Positions 17,805-25,989 of a stretch of DNA of 64,000 nucleotides are shown here, piece after piece. The stretch's first letter is position 1; each line of letters starts with the position of its first letter. The translations under genes and the position numbers were made by a program. The stretch covers positions 34,666-98,665 of the forward strand of contig NZ_FPBP01000014.1 in the NCBI RefSeq assembly GCF_900116705.1. The letters are read 5' to 3'. The DNA comes from Halomonas korlensis (GTDB lineage Bacteria; Pseudomonadota; Gammaproteobacteria; Pseudomonadales; Halomonadaceae). Under the pieces are notes generated by a model. The model had not been told where the DNA came from, ran no database searches, and saw only the letters and a program-made list of their open reading frames with translations.

Positions 17805-19126
17805 TCGCCGCCCCGCGCATCGCGGTCATCGGTAGCGGCATCGGCGGCATGGCCGCCGCCTGGTACCTGTCGAGTCGCTACGCGGTCACCCTCTTCGAGG
17901 CCGATGAGCGCCTGGGCGGCCATACCGCCACGATCGACGTGACACTCGACGGTCGCGACTACGCCATCGACACCGGTTTCATCGTCTTCAACGACTGGAC
18001 CTACCCGCATTTCCAGCGCCTGATGGCGCGGCTCGGCGTGGCCAGCCAAGCGACCGAAATGAGCTTCTCGGTCCACGAGACGGCCGAGGACTTCGAATAC
18101 AACGGGCATACGCTGACGACGCTGTTCGCCCAGCGCCGCAACCTTCTCAAACCCCGCTTCTACCGTCTGTTGCGCGATATCCTGCGCTTCAATCGCGAGG
18201 CGACCCGCGAACTGGAAGATGGCCGGCTGGACCCGGCCATGACCCTCGGCGACTATCTCGACGCTCGCGGCTATGGGGTCGATTTCCAGCGCCGCTACCT
18301 GCTGCCCATGGGCGCGGCGATCTGGTCGGCGAGCGTCGAGGACCTGCGCGGTTTCCCGCTGACCTTCTTCGTGCGCTTCTTCCGCAACCACGGCTTGCTC
18401 TCGGTCAACGAGCGGCCCCAGTGGCGCACCCTGGTGGGAGGCTCGCGGGCCTATATCCCGGCGTTGACCGCGCCCTATGCCGAGCGCATCCGCCTGTCGA
18501 CACCGGTGCGGGGCATCCGCCGCCATGCCGACCGCGTCGAGGTTCGCACCGAGGGCGGCGTCGAGGCCTTCGGCCAGGTGGTGCTGGCCTGTCACGCCGA
18601 CCAGGCGCTGGCCCTGCTCGATGACCCGAGCGCGGCCGAGCGGAACATTCTTGCCGACATGCCCTACCGGGACAACGAGGTCGTGCTGCATACCGACACC
18701 CGCCTGCTGCCCCGCCGCCGCCGCGCCTGGGCGAGCTGGAACTATCGCCTGGACGGCCGCGGCGACGCCGCCCGGGTGTCGGTGACCTATGACATGAACA
18801 TCCTGCAGCGGCTCGAGGCCCCGCATACCTTCTGCGTGACCCTCAACGACAGCGACGCCATCGACCCGGCCCGCGTACTCGGCCGCTTCCGCTACGCCCA
18901 CCCCCAGTTCAGCCTCGCCGGCCAGGCCGCCCAGGCGCGTCATGCGGAAATTTCCGGCCCGGCACGGCGCACTCATTTCTGCGGCGCGTACTGGCGCAAC
19001 GGCTTTCATGAGGATGGTGTCTGGAGTGCCCTGCGCGTCGCCCGGTCGCTGGGCTGCGACGAGGACGATGCGCGTCCCGACGCGCCGTCCCCCGCCCGGG
19101 CCCGCGACCTGGAGCTCAGCGAATGA
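17801..19126 (+). CDS. FAD-dependent oxidoreductase (COG2907 type, amine-oxidase fold)
   Basis: The 441-residue protein begins with the dinucleotide-binding loop AVIGSGIGGMAAAW and the FEADERLGGHTAT motif that contacts FAD, then IDTGFIVFNDWTYPHF, typical of COG2907. The C-terminus has FCGAYWRNGFHEDGVWSAL. Homologues are co-located with DUF1365 and cyclopropane fatty acid synthase in many bacteria. In Rhodobacter, genes of this kind belong to the singlet-oxygen response and have been tied to furan fatty acid synthesis. That role here is inferred from context. It overlaps the SDR and DUF1365 genes by 4 bp each. Confidence 0.9.
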   Translation: MIAAPRIAVIGSGIGGMAAAWYLSSRYAVTLFEADERLGGHTATIDVTLDGRDYAIDTGFIVFNDWTYPHFQRLMARLGVASQATEMSFSVHETAEDFEYNGHTLTTLFAQRRNLLKPRFYRLLRDILRFNREATRELEDGRLDPAMTLGDYLDARGYGVDFQRRYLLPMGAAIWSASVEDLRGFPLTFFVRFFRNHGLLSVNERPQWRTLVGGSRAYIPALTAPYAERIRLSTPVRGIRRHADRVEVRTEGGVEAFGQVVLACHADQALALLDDPSAAERNILADMPYRDNEVVLHTDTRLLPRRRRAWASWNYRLDGRGDAARVSVTYDMNILQRLEAPHTFCVTLNDSDAIDPARVLGRFRYAHPQFSLAGQAAQARHAEISGPARRTHFCGAYWRNGFHEDGVWSALRVARSLGCDEDDARPDAPSPARARDLELSE

Positions 19127-19887
19127 TTGCCGAACCCCGCTCACGCATCTATCGGGGCCGGCTGCGCCACCGCCGCTTCCAGCCGCGCCGGCATGCCTTC
19201 GAGTACCGCATGTGGATGGCCTGGCTCGACCTCGACGAGCTGCCCGAGCTGTTCGACGACGTACCGGGATTCAGCGCCCGAGGGCCCGCCCTGGCGCGCT
19301 TTCGCCGCGAGGACTATCTCGCCCCTCACGACCGCCCCCTCAAGCAGGCGGTCCACGAGGAACTCACTCGCCAGCTCGGCTTCGCCCCGGACGGCCGCGT
19401 CTGCCTGCTGACGCAGCTGCGCACCCTCGGCATGGGCTTCAATCCGCTCTCGCTCTACTACTGCTTCGATTCGCATGGCGAGCTGCGCGCGGTGCTTGGC
19501 GAGGTGTCCAACACGCCCTGGGGCGAGCGCACCCGCTACGCCTGCGCCGTCGAGCCGCGCCGCCACCGCCACGCCGCCGAGTTTGCCAAGGCGATGCACG
19601 TCTCGCCCTTCAATCCCATGGACATGACCTATCGCTGGCGCTTCAACACCCCCGGCGAACGGCTGGCCATGCACATGGAGAATTGGAAGGACGGTAGCCG
19701 GCACTTCGATGCCACCCTGACATTGCAGGCGCGCCCGGCCACTCGCGGCGTGCTGCTCGCCACCCTGGCACGCCAGCCCTGGATGAGCCTGAAGACGCTG
19801 GCCGGCATCCATTTCGAGGCGCTGCGGCTATGGGCCAAGCGCGTGCCCCTCCATGATCACCCGCCCCGTGAGGAATCCTCGTCGTGA
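19123..19887 (+). CDS. DUF1365 family protein
   Basis: The 254-residue product carries the family blocks RIYRGRLRHRRFQPRRHAFEY at the N-terminus, LGMGFNPLSLYYCFD in the middle and KAMHVSPFNPMDMTY with a final ENWKDGSRHFDATL. The biochemical activity of DUF1365 is not established. It is nearly always found between a COG2907 flavoprotein and a cyclopropane fatty acid synthase-type methyltransferase, as here, which points to modification of membrane acyl chains. Both ends overlap the neighbouring genes by 4 bp. Confidence 0.88.
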   Translation: MIAEPRSRIYRGRLRHRRFQPRRHAFEYRMWMAWLDLDELPELFDDVPGFSARGPALARFRREDYLAPHDRPLKQAVHEELTRQLGFAPDGRVCLLTQLRTLGMGFNPLSLYYCFDSHGELRAVLGEVSNTPWGERTRYACAVEPRRHRHAAEFAKAMHVSPFNPMDMTYRWRFNTPGERLAMHMENWKDGSRHFDATLTLQARPATRGVLLATLARQPWMSLKTLAGIHFEALRLWAKRVPLHDHPPREESSS

Positions 19888-21152
19888 CCACGCTTCGCAC
19901 CGCTACGTCCCGCTCCCTGGCGTCAGAGTCCGACCGGCTGACCGGCTGGCTCAAGCCACGGCTGATTGCCCAGCTCGATCGCCTCGAGGGGGGCAACATC
20001 ACCTTGACCGATGGCCACCAGCGCCACCATCTGGGCCAGGGAGGGCCGCTGCATGTCAATCTGGTCCTGCGCGACAGCCGGGCATGGAAGCGCATGGCGC
20101 TCGGCGGCACGATAGGTGCCGCCGAGTCCTACATGGATGGTGACTGGGACGCCGACGACCTGGTCTCGCTGGTGCGCCTGTTCGCCGCCAACCTCGAGCG
20201 GGTCAACGGCGAGATGGAGAACGGCAGCGCCCGCCTAGGCCGTTGGCTGCTCACCGCGCTCTATCGACTGCAGCGCAACAGCCGGGAGGGTTCGAAACGC
20301 AATATCGCCGCTCATTACGACATCGGCAACGACCTCTTCGCCCTCTTCCTCGACCGGGAGCATTGGATGTACTCCAGCGCGGTCTTTCCCCACGCCGCGG
20401 CGAGCCTGGAAGAAGCCTCCACCCACAAGCTCGACTTGATGCTCGACCGGCTCGACGTGCGTCCCGAGCATCACCTGCTGGAGATCGGCACCGGCTGGGG
20501 CGGGCTCGCCCTTCATGCCGCCCGCACCCGCGGTTGCCGTGTCACCACCACCACGATCTCCGCGGAACAGTACGCGCATACCGCCCGACGCATCGAGGAA
20601 GAGGGGCTTGGCGAGCGCATCACGCTGCTCAAGCAGGATTATCGGGAACTCGAGGGATGCTACGATCGACTGATTTCGGTGGAGATGATCGAAGCGGTCG
20701 GCTATCAATATCTCGATACTTACCTCGCCACCCTCGACCGGCTGCTGGCCGACGACGGCATGGCCATGCTCCAGGCGATCACCATTCGCGACCAGCGCTA
20801 CGAGGGCGCCAAGCGCGAGATGGACTTCATCAAGCGCTACATCTTCCCGGGGGGCTTCCTGCCGTCGCATCGCGCCATCCTCGACGGCCTGTCGCGGCGC
20901 ACCTCGCTGAACCTGCTGTCACTCGACGAGATTGGCCCCCACTACGCCCGCACCCTGCGCGAGTGGCGCCATCGCTTCGAGGCCAACTTGGAAACCGTGC
21001 GCAAGCTCGGTTACGAGGAGCGTTTCATCCGCATGTGGCGCTACTATCTGTGCTACTGCGAGGGGGGCTTTCTCGAGCGCACCATCGGCACCAGCCATAT
21101 GCTGCTGGCGCGTCCCGGCGCCCGGCCGGCGGCCCTGGCGGGCGAGCCGTGA
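19884..21152 (+). CDS. cfa: Cyclopropane-fatty-acyl-phospholipid synthase family methyltransferase
   Basis: The 422-residue protein has the family start of the catalytic domain AHYDIGNDLFALFLD, YSSAVF, the S-adenosylmethionine loop LLEIGTGWGGLALHAA, and the SVEMIEAVGYQYLDTYL and IFPGGFLPS blocks. It should methylate unsaturated acyl chains of phospholipids in the membrane. Because it travels with COG2907 and DUF1365 genes, the product may be a methylated intermediate of furan fatty acids rather than a plain cyclopropane; the sequence alone cannot tell. GTG or ATG overlaps of 4 bp join it to both neighbours. Confidence 0.9.
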   Translation: MTTLRTATSRSLASESDRLTGWLKPRLIAQLDRLEGGNITLTDGHQRHHLGQGGPLHVNLVLRDSRAWKRMALGGTIGAAESYMDGDWDADDLVSLVRLFAANLERVNGEMENGSARLGRWLLTALYRLQRNSREGSKRNIAAHYDIGNDLFALFLDREHWMYSSAVFPHAAASLEEASTHKLDLMLDRLDVRPEHHLLEIGTGWGGLALHAARTRGCRVTTTTISAEQYAHTARRIEEEGLGERITLLKQDYRELEGCYDRLISVEMIEAVGYQYLDTYLATLDRLLADDGMAMLQAITIRDQRYEGAKREMDFIKRYIFPGGFLPSHRAILDGLSRRTSLNLLSLDEIGPHYARTLREWRHRFEANLETVRKLGYEERFIRMWRYYLCYCEGGFLERTIGTSHMLLARPGARPAALAGEP

Positions 21153-21691
21153 GTCGAGCCTCGGGCCTCGCGGCCACCTTGATCAACTTGGTGGCCTTCC
21201 AGCTCGGCTGGTTTGCCTGCGTGCTCGGCGGCTCGCTGGTGGGCGCCGGGGTGGTCGGGGCAATCCTTGCGTTGCACCTGCGCTTTCTCGCCTATCCTGG
21301 CGAGTGGCGCTGGCTGGCCGGCTTCGCGGTGCTGGGGTTGGTGATCGACGGCGGCCTGTCGCTCGCTGGCGGTTTCGATGTTGGCGATCAGCCCCGCCTG
21401 CTGGGCGTCCTGCCGCTCTGGCTATGGTTGCTGTGGCCGCTGTTCGCCAGCCTCCTGCAGCATTCCCTGGCCTGGCTGTGGCGGTATCCGTGGCTGGCGA
21501 TGCTCGGCGGGGCGACTAGCGGCCCGCTGTCTTATTTCGCTGGCGCCCGCCTGGCGGGTGTGGAGCTCGCCCCTTGGCTGTTGCCTCTCGAGGCGCTGGC
21601 CTGGGCGCTAATCTGCCTGGCGCTAAGCCGATACCTGGGAGGCCATCGAGGAGGCGGCCCGCGGCGTGCATTTGCCCGCTACGGACAGTAG
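21149..21691 (+). CDS. DUF2878 family membrane protein
   Basis: The 180-residue product is almost wholly hydrophobic, with about five membrane helices. It begins SRASGLAATLINLVAFQLGWFACVLGG, contains ASLLQHSLAWLWRYPW, and is a DUF2878 type that usually ends operons of this kind. The GTG start at 21149 overlaps the cfa stop (GTGA). No function is known; involvement in the same lipid modification is inferred from context. Confidence 0.8.
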   Translation: MSRASGLAATLINLVAFQLGWFACVLGGSLVGAGVVGAILALHLRFLAYPGEWRWLAGFAVLGLVIDGGLSLAGGFDVGDQPRLLGVLPLWLWLLWPLFASLLQHSLAWLWRYPWLAMLGGATSGPLSYFAGARLAGVELAPWLLPLEALAWALICLALSRYLGGHRGGGPRRAFARYGQ

Positions 21692-21710
21692 ACTAGACAA
21701 GCCGCCCGGC

Positions 21711-21724
21711 GGCGGCATGCCGCC
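21711..21724. repeat. Perfect 14-bp palindrome before fabA
   Basis: GGCGGCATGCCGCC is a perfect palindrome midway between the DUF2878 stop and the fabA start. It may be a repressor site for fabAB or part of a hairpin ending the upstream operon. No T tract follows. Confidence 0.35.
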
Positions 21725-21759
21725 TTCGGTACAAAAAGTTCGACAATCGGAATGATTCA

Positions 21760-22275
21760 GTGACCAAGCAACACTCCTTCGATCGCGACCAACTGCTGGC
21801 CTGCTCACGTGGCGAGCTGTTCGGCCCCGGCAATGCCCAGTTACCGGCGCCCAACATGCTGATGCTCGACCGCATCACGCACATCCATGAAGAGGGTGGC
21901 GACCACGGCAAGGGCGAGTTGCTCGCCGAGCTCGACATCCATCCCGACCTGTGGTTCTTCGACTGCCACTTCCCCGGCGATCCGGTGATGCCTGGCTGCC
22001 TGGGCCTGGATGCCATGTGGCAGTTGGTAGGGTTCTATCTTGGCTGGCTGGGTTATCCTGGCCGTGGGCGAGCCCTCGGCTGCGGCGACGTCAAGTTCAC
22101 TGGGCAGATACTGCCCGAAGCGGGCCAGGTCACCTACCGGATCAATATCAAGCGCATCATTACCCGGCGCCTGATACTGGGAATGGCCGACGGCACCGTG
22201 GCCGTTGACGGCCGAGACATCTATCAGGCCAATGACCTGCGTGTCGGCCTGTTCACTTCCACCGCGAATTTCTGA
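21760..22275 (+). CDS. fabA: 3-hydroxydecanoyl-ACP dehydratase/isomerase
   Basis: FabA dehydrates 3-hydroxyacyl-ACP and isomerizes the trans-2-decenoyl product to cis-3, the branch point for unsaturated fatty acids. The 171-residue hot-dog fold protein has the catalytic His in [22 protein letters not shown] and the Asp of that same stretch. The start is a GTG at 21760 with a weak GGAA; a nearby out-of-frame ATG cannot serve. fabB follows after 13 bp. The unsaturated chains made here are the substrate of the cyclopropane synthase encoded just upstream. Confidence 0.95.
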   Translation: MTKQHSFDRDQLLACSRGELFGPGNAQLPAPNMLMLDRITHIHEEGGDHGKGELLAELDIHPDLWFFDCHFPGDPVMPGCLGLDAMWQLVGFYLGWLGYPGRGRALGCGDVKFTGQILPEAGQVTYRINIKRIITRRLILGMADGTVAVDGRDIYQANDLRVGLFTSTANF

Positions 22276-22288
22276 ACAGGAGGCTCCC

Positions 22289-23506
22289 ATGCGACGAGTG
22301 GTAGTCACCGGCCTGGGCATCGTGTCCTGCCTCGGCAACGATGCACAACAGGTCCTCGAAGCGCTCAGGAACGGGCGCTCCGGTATTCGTTTCAAGGAAG
22401 AATATGCCGAGCGCGGCTTCCGCAGTCAGGTCGCCGGGGTGGTGGATATCGACCTTGAAGCGTTGGTCGACCGCAAGCTGCTTCGCTTCATGGGCGATGC
22501 CGCAGCCTATGCCTATATATCCATGGCCCAGGCCATCAAGGATTCGGGGCTGGCCGACGACCAGGTGTCCAACGAGCGTACCGGCCTGATCGCCGGCTCC
22601 GGCGGCGCCTCCAGCGCCAATCAGGTGGAAGCCGCCGACCTGCTGCGCGAAAAGGGGCTGCGCCGCGTCGGCCCCTACCGGGTGACACGCACCATGGGCA
22701 GTACCGTTTCCGCGTGTCTGGCGACGCCATTCAAGATCAAGGGCGTCAACTATTCGATCTCCTCGGCCTGTGCCACTTCGGCCCACTGCATCGGCAGCGC
22801 CGTGGAGCAGATCCAGATGGGCAAACAGGACGTGGTGTTCGCCGGTGGCGGTGAAGAAGAGCACTGGACGCTCTCGTGCCTGTTCGATGCCATGGGCGCT
22901 CTGTCGACCCACTACAACGACACACCGGAATCGGCTTCACGCCCCTATGACCAGACACGCGACGGCTTTGTCATCGCCGGTGGCGGCGGCATGCTGGTGC
23001 TCGAGGAACTCGAGCATGCCAAGGCGCGGGGCGCTAAGATCTACGCTGAGGTGGTCGGCTATGGCGCCACCTCCGATGGCCATGACATGGTCGCCCCCTC
23101 CGGCGAAGGCGCGGCGCGCTGCATGCGTCAAGCGATGGCCAATCTCGACGGCAAGATCGACTACATCAATACCCACGGCACCTCGACGCCGGTGGGCGAT
23201 GTGGCCGAACTCAAGGCCATTCGCGAGGTATTCGGCGACACCACCCCGCCGATGAGCTCTACCAAGTCGCTGACCGGCCACTCACTCGGCGCCACGGGTG
23301 TGCAGGAAACTATCTACTCGCTGCTGATGCTCGAGCATGATTTCATCACTGCCTCGGCCAATGTCGAGGAGCTTGACGAACAGGCGGAAGGGTTCGATAT
23401 CGTGACAAGTCGGCGCGACAGTGCGAATCTTCAGCGCGTACTTTCCAACAGCTTCGGCTTCGGCGGCACCAACGCCTGCCTGGTGCTGGAAAAATTCCGC
23501 GACTGA
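22289..23506 (+). CDS. fabB: 3-oxoacyl-ACP synthase I
   Basis: FabB elongates cis-3-decenoyl-ACP and so commits chains to unsaturated fatty acid synthesis. The 405-residue protein has the thiolase-fold triad: Cys in [13 protein letters not shown], His in [11 protein letters not shown] and His in [10 protein letters not shown]. An excellent ACAGGAGG lies just before the ATG at 22289, which decides the start over an open frame beginning inside fabA. It forms a two-gene operon with fabA. Confidence 0.96.
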   Translation: MRRVVVTGLGIVSCLGNDAQQVLEALRNGRSGIRFKEEYAERGFRSQVAGVVDIDLEALVDRKLLRFMGDAAAYAYISMAQAIKDSGLADDQVSNERTGLIAGSGGASSANQVEAADLLREKGLRRVGPYRVTRTMGSTVSACLATPFKIKGVNYSISSACATSAHCIGSAVEQIQMGKQDVVFAGGGEEEHWTLSCLFDAMGALSTHYNDTPESASRPYDQTRDGFVIAGGGGMLVLEELEHAKARGAKIYAEVVGYGATSDGHDMVAPSGEGAARCMRQAMANLDGKIDYINTHGTSTPVGDVAELKAIREVFGDTTPPMSSTKSLTGHSLGATGVQETIYSLLMLEHDFITASANVEELDEQAEGFDIVTSRRDSANLQRVLSNSFGFGGTNACLVLEKFRD

Positions 23507-23533
23507 CCTACGCGCTGCCAGCAACCAACTAGT

Positions 23534-23561
23534 CAGAGGGCGCCCCGCAGGGCGCCTCTGG
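23534..23561. terminator. Hairpin between convergent fabB and plsC
   Basis: CAGAGGGCGCC pairs with GGCGCCTCTG around a short loop, with one bulged G. It lies between two converging genes and could work in both directions, although no T tract is visible. Confidence 0.5.
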
Positions 23562-23585
23562 CGTTCATGAGGGGGCGAATGTCGA

Positions 23586-24347
23586 TCAGAGCGTCGGCTT
23601 CTCGGTAATCGTCGGCTCGGGGGTCGCCGGGCGTGGCACCTCCGAGATCTCGGCGAGCCGGGCCTCGATCCAGGCCTCCGTCTCGATCAGCACTTCCTCC
23701 GCCGTCCGGCCGGCCGTCTCGATCGGCTCGCCCACCACCAGTGAGAGTCGTCCCGGATTCTTGACCCAGTGCCGCGCCGGCCAACGCTCACCGGCATTAT
23801 GGGCGACCGGCACCACCGGCACACCCGCCCGACAGGCAATGACCGCTCCGCTCTTGGTATAGCGCTTGCGCTGCCCCGGCTCCATCCGGGTCCCCTCGGG
23901 AAAGATCAGCACCGAAAGGCCTTCATCCAGACGCGACTTGCCCTGTACCAGCACCTGCTTGATGGCCCGTGCCGGCTTCGAGCGATCCAGGGCGATCGGG
24001 TGCAACAGGCGCAGCCCCCAACCGAAGATCGGAAAGTTCAGCAACTCTTTCTTGAGGACCGTACACACCGGGGGCTTGAGCAGCTGAAGATAGACGGTCT
24101 CCCACTCGCACTGGTGATTGGCCAGGATCACGCAGGGGCCGGACGGCAAGCGTTCCAGGCCGCGAATGTCGTAGCGTACCCCGCACACGAGACGAAACCA
24201 GGCGATGATGAAGTGGTTGTAGAGATTGAGCAGACGGTAGCGGTCTCGCAACGGCAACAGGGGCGATACCGGCACAAAGAGCAGGCCACATACCAGCATT
24301 GCCAGGAAGTAGCCTGCATAGAAGACCAAGCTGCGCAGCGCATTCAT
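23586..24347 (-). CDS. plsC: 1-acyl-sn-glycerol-3-phosphate acyltransferase family protein
   Basis: The protein transfers an acyl group to lysophosphatidic acid or a related acceptor in the inner membrane. The 253-residue product has an N-terminal membrane helix, the NHQCEWE version of the NHx4D motif (Glu replaces Asp), the FPEGTR motif and VPVVPVAHN. Glu at this place is known in one branch of the family. The ATG at 24347 overlaps the stop of the upstream gene in ATGA form. It may be an accessory PlsC, since another copy could exist elsewhere in the genome. Confidence 0.88.
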   Translation of the reverse strand: MNALRSLVFYAGYFLAMLVCGLLFVPVSPLLPLRDRYRLLNLYNHFIIAWFRLVCGVRYDIRGLERLPSGPCVILANHQCEWETVYLQLLKPPVCTVLKKELLNFPIFGWGLRLLHPIALDRSKPARAIKQVLVQGKSRLDEGLSVLIFPEGTRMEPGQRKRYTKSGAVIACRAGVPVVPVAHNAGERWPARHWVKNPGRLSLVVGEPIETAGRTAEEVLIETEAWIEARLAEISEVPRPATPEPTITEKPTL

Positions 24348-25237
24348 GGGCTCTCCCCGGTCTTGCTGCCCGGTATTGCCGGCTCGTTCACATAACACCA
24401 GGCGTCGAGCAGCCGCCCCACTTCCAGGCGCCAGGGCTTCTGGTGAACGCCGAACACCTCCAATACCCGGCGGCAGTTGAGTACCCGACGAAGTGGCTGG
24501 TCGTGGTGATGCTTGAGGGCCTTCACCACCCCCAATTCGCGATGCTCGCCGCGTCCTTCCAGACGCGTCGCCAGTTGGGTACGCACCATGGAAATGAACG
24601 TATAGGCACTGACCGGCTCGGTGCCGGCCAGATGATAGCTCCCCCAGGCATCGGCCCCGCAGGACTGCTGCTGCAGCATGCCGATCAGTGCCACGGCCAC
24701 CGCGTCCGCCGAGGTCGGGCAGAAGATCACGTCGGACTCGCCTCGGCACTCGCCGCCGATCACCAGCGTATCGACCAGCTCACCGAGCCAGGCATGGCTG
24801 CCTTCCAGGGCGAACAGTGGCCCCAGACGGATGATCAGATGTCGCGGCGCCTCGGCACGGATGCGGTCCCCGGTGATCACCAGTCGCCGCAGGCTGTCGT
24901 CACGCGGCCTGGGAACGACGTGCTCATCGATCGGCCCCGCGAAGCCCTCCTCATAGAGCTGGTCCGAAACGCACCATACCAGAGGCACACCACAGACCAC
25001 ACAGGCTTCCATGCACGCCTCGACCGCCTCGGCATGCGCCGTGACGGCGGCCGGCTCGGCACTAATCGGCCGTGACAACGGGGGGATGACCAGAGCCTCC
25101 GGCGAGATGTCGGCGAGACGCTCGGGCGTAATCGTCACCGCGGCCTCGATCATCAACTCAGTGTCAGTACGCCGGTTGGCCTCGCGCGCGAGAGCCAGGC
25201 TCAGGCAATGCCCGGCATCCAGTATCAACAGCTTCAC
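24344..25237 (-). CDS. RmlD-like sugar nucleotide-binding domain protein
   Basis: The 297-residue product resembles the RmlD substrate-binding superfamily of extended SDRs. The N-terminal strand MKLLILDAGHCLSLAL stands where the glycine-rich NAD loop should be, yet only one glycine is left, and no clear YxxxK is visible, so cofactor binding is doubtful. Recognisable family segments are RLGPLFALEGSHAWLGELVD and SYHLAGTEPVSAYTFISM. Start is GTG with GGAG 8 nt upstream. Translational coupling to plsC suggests an envelope lipid or glycan role. Function unknown. Confidence 0.75.
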   Translation of the reverse strand: MKLLILDAGHCLSLALAREANRRTDTELMIEAAVTITPERLADISPEALVIPPLSRPISAEPAAVTAHAEAVEACMEACVVCGVPLVWCVSDQLYEEGFAGPIDEHVVPRPRDDSLRRLVITGDRIRAEAPRHLIIRLGPLFALEGSHAWLGELVDTLVIGGECRGESDVIFCPTSADAVAVALIGMLQQQSCGADAWGSYHLAGTEPVSAYTFISMVRTQLATRLEGRGEHRELGVVKALKHHHDQPLRRVLNCRRVLEVFGVHQKPWRLEVGRLLDAWCYVNEPAIPGSKTGESP

Positions 25238-25311
25238 TCAGGCGTCTCCGCAAGCGTTGTGCGATTCGTCCCTTGGCTTCCTTCGACTCAAGTCAACTCT
25301 TCTTATTCCGG

Positions 25312-25887
25312 CTAGAAAGGGATCTCGTCGTCGAAGTCGTCGAAGCTGCCCGGATCGGGAGCGCCGTAATTACTCTGCTGCTGACCGCCCTGTTGTTGAC
25401 CGCCCTGTGCGGGGGCTGGTTGCGGGGCGGGTCGCTGGGGCTGGCCGCCGCCCTGCTGTGGCGCGTTGCCGTAGCCTCCCTGAGGCGGCTGTGACTGGCC
25501 GCCCTGGTAGCTACCACCCTGATTGCCGGACTGTGGCATATCGCCGCCACCGCGGGAGTCGAGCATCTGCATGTCGTTGACGACGATTTCGGTGCTGTAG
25601 CGATCCTGTCCGTCCTGGCCCTGCCACTTGCGGGTCTGCAGGCGGCCCTCGACATAAATCTTCGAGCCCTTCTTCAGGTATTGCTGGCCGATCTCGGCGA
25701 GCTTGTTGAACATCACCAGGGTATGCCACTCGGTGCGCTCCTGGCGTTGACCGGACTGCTTGTCCATCCAGGTATCGGTGGTGGCAAGCCGCAGGTTGGC
25801 GACTGGGTTGCCGGAGGGCAAAAAGCGCACCTCCGGATCCTGACCGAGGTTGCCGATGAGGATAACCTTGTTGACGCCACGGGCCAT
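25312..25887 (-). CDS. ssb: Single-stranded DNA-binding protein
   Basis: SSB coats single-stranded DNA in replication, repair and recombination. The 191-residue protein has the OB-fold start [44 protein letters not shown], a long Gly/Gln/Pro-rich linker (about residues 115-175) and the acidic tail DDFDDEIPF that binds partner proteins. A strong AAGGAG precedes the ATG. It is divergent in role but close to uvrA; the ssb, MFS gene, uvrA order is the same as in Pseudomonas. Confidence 0.97.
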   Translation of the reverse strand: MARGVNKVILIGNLGQDPEVRFLPSGNPVANLRLATTDTWMDKQSGQRQERTEWHTLVMFNKLAEIGQQYLKKGSKIYVEGRLQTRKWQGQDGQDRYSTEIVVNDMQMLDSRGGGDMPQSGNQGGSYQGGQSQPPQGGYGNAPQQGGGQPQRPAPQPAPAQGGQQQGGQQQSNYGAPDPGSFDDFDDEIPF

Positions 25888-25989
25888 GGTGAACTCCTTG
25901 CTGTCTTGATTAAGTGGGTAGGATCTTGGGGCGGATGGATAGAAAATATCAGTGGCGCACCAGGCACCATATGTCGAATCATACGCGGC

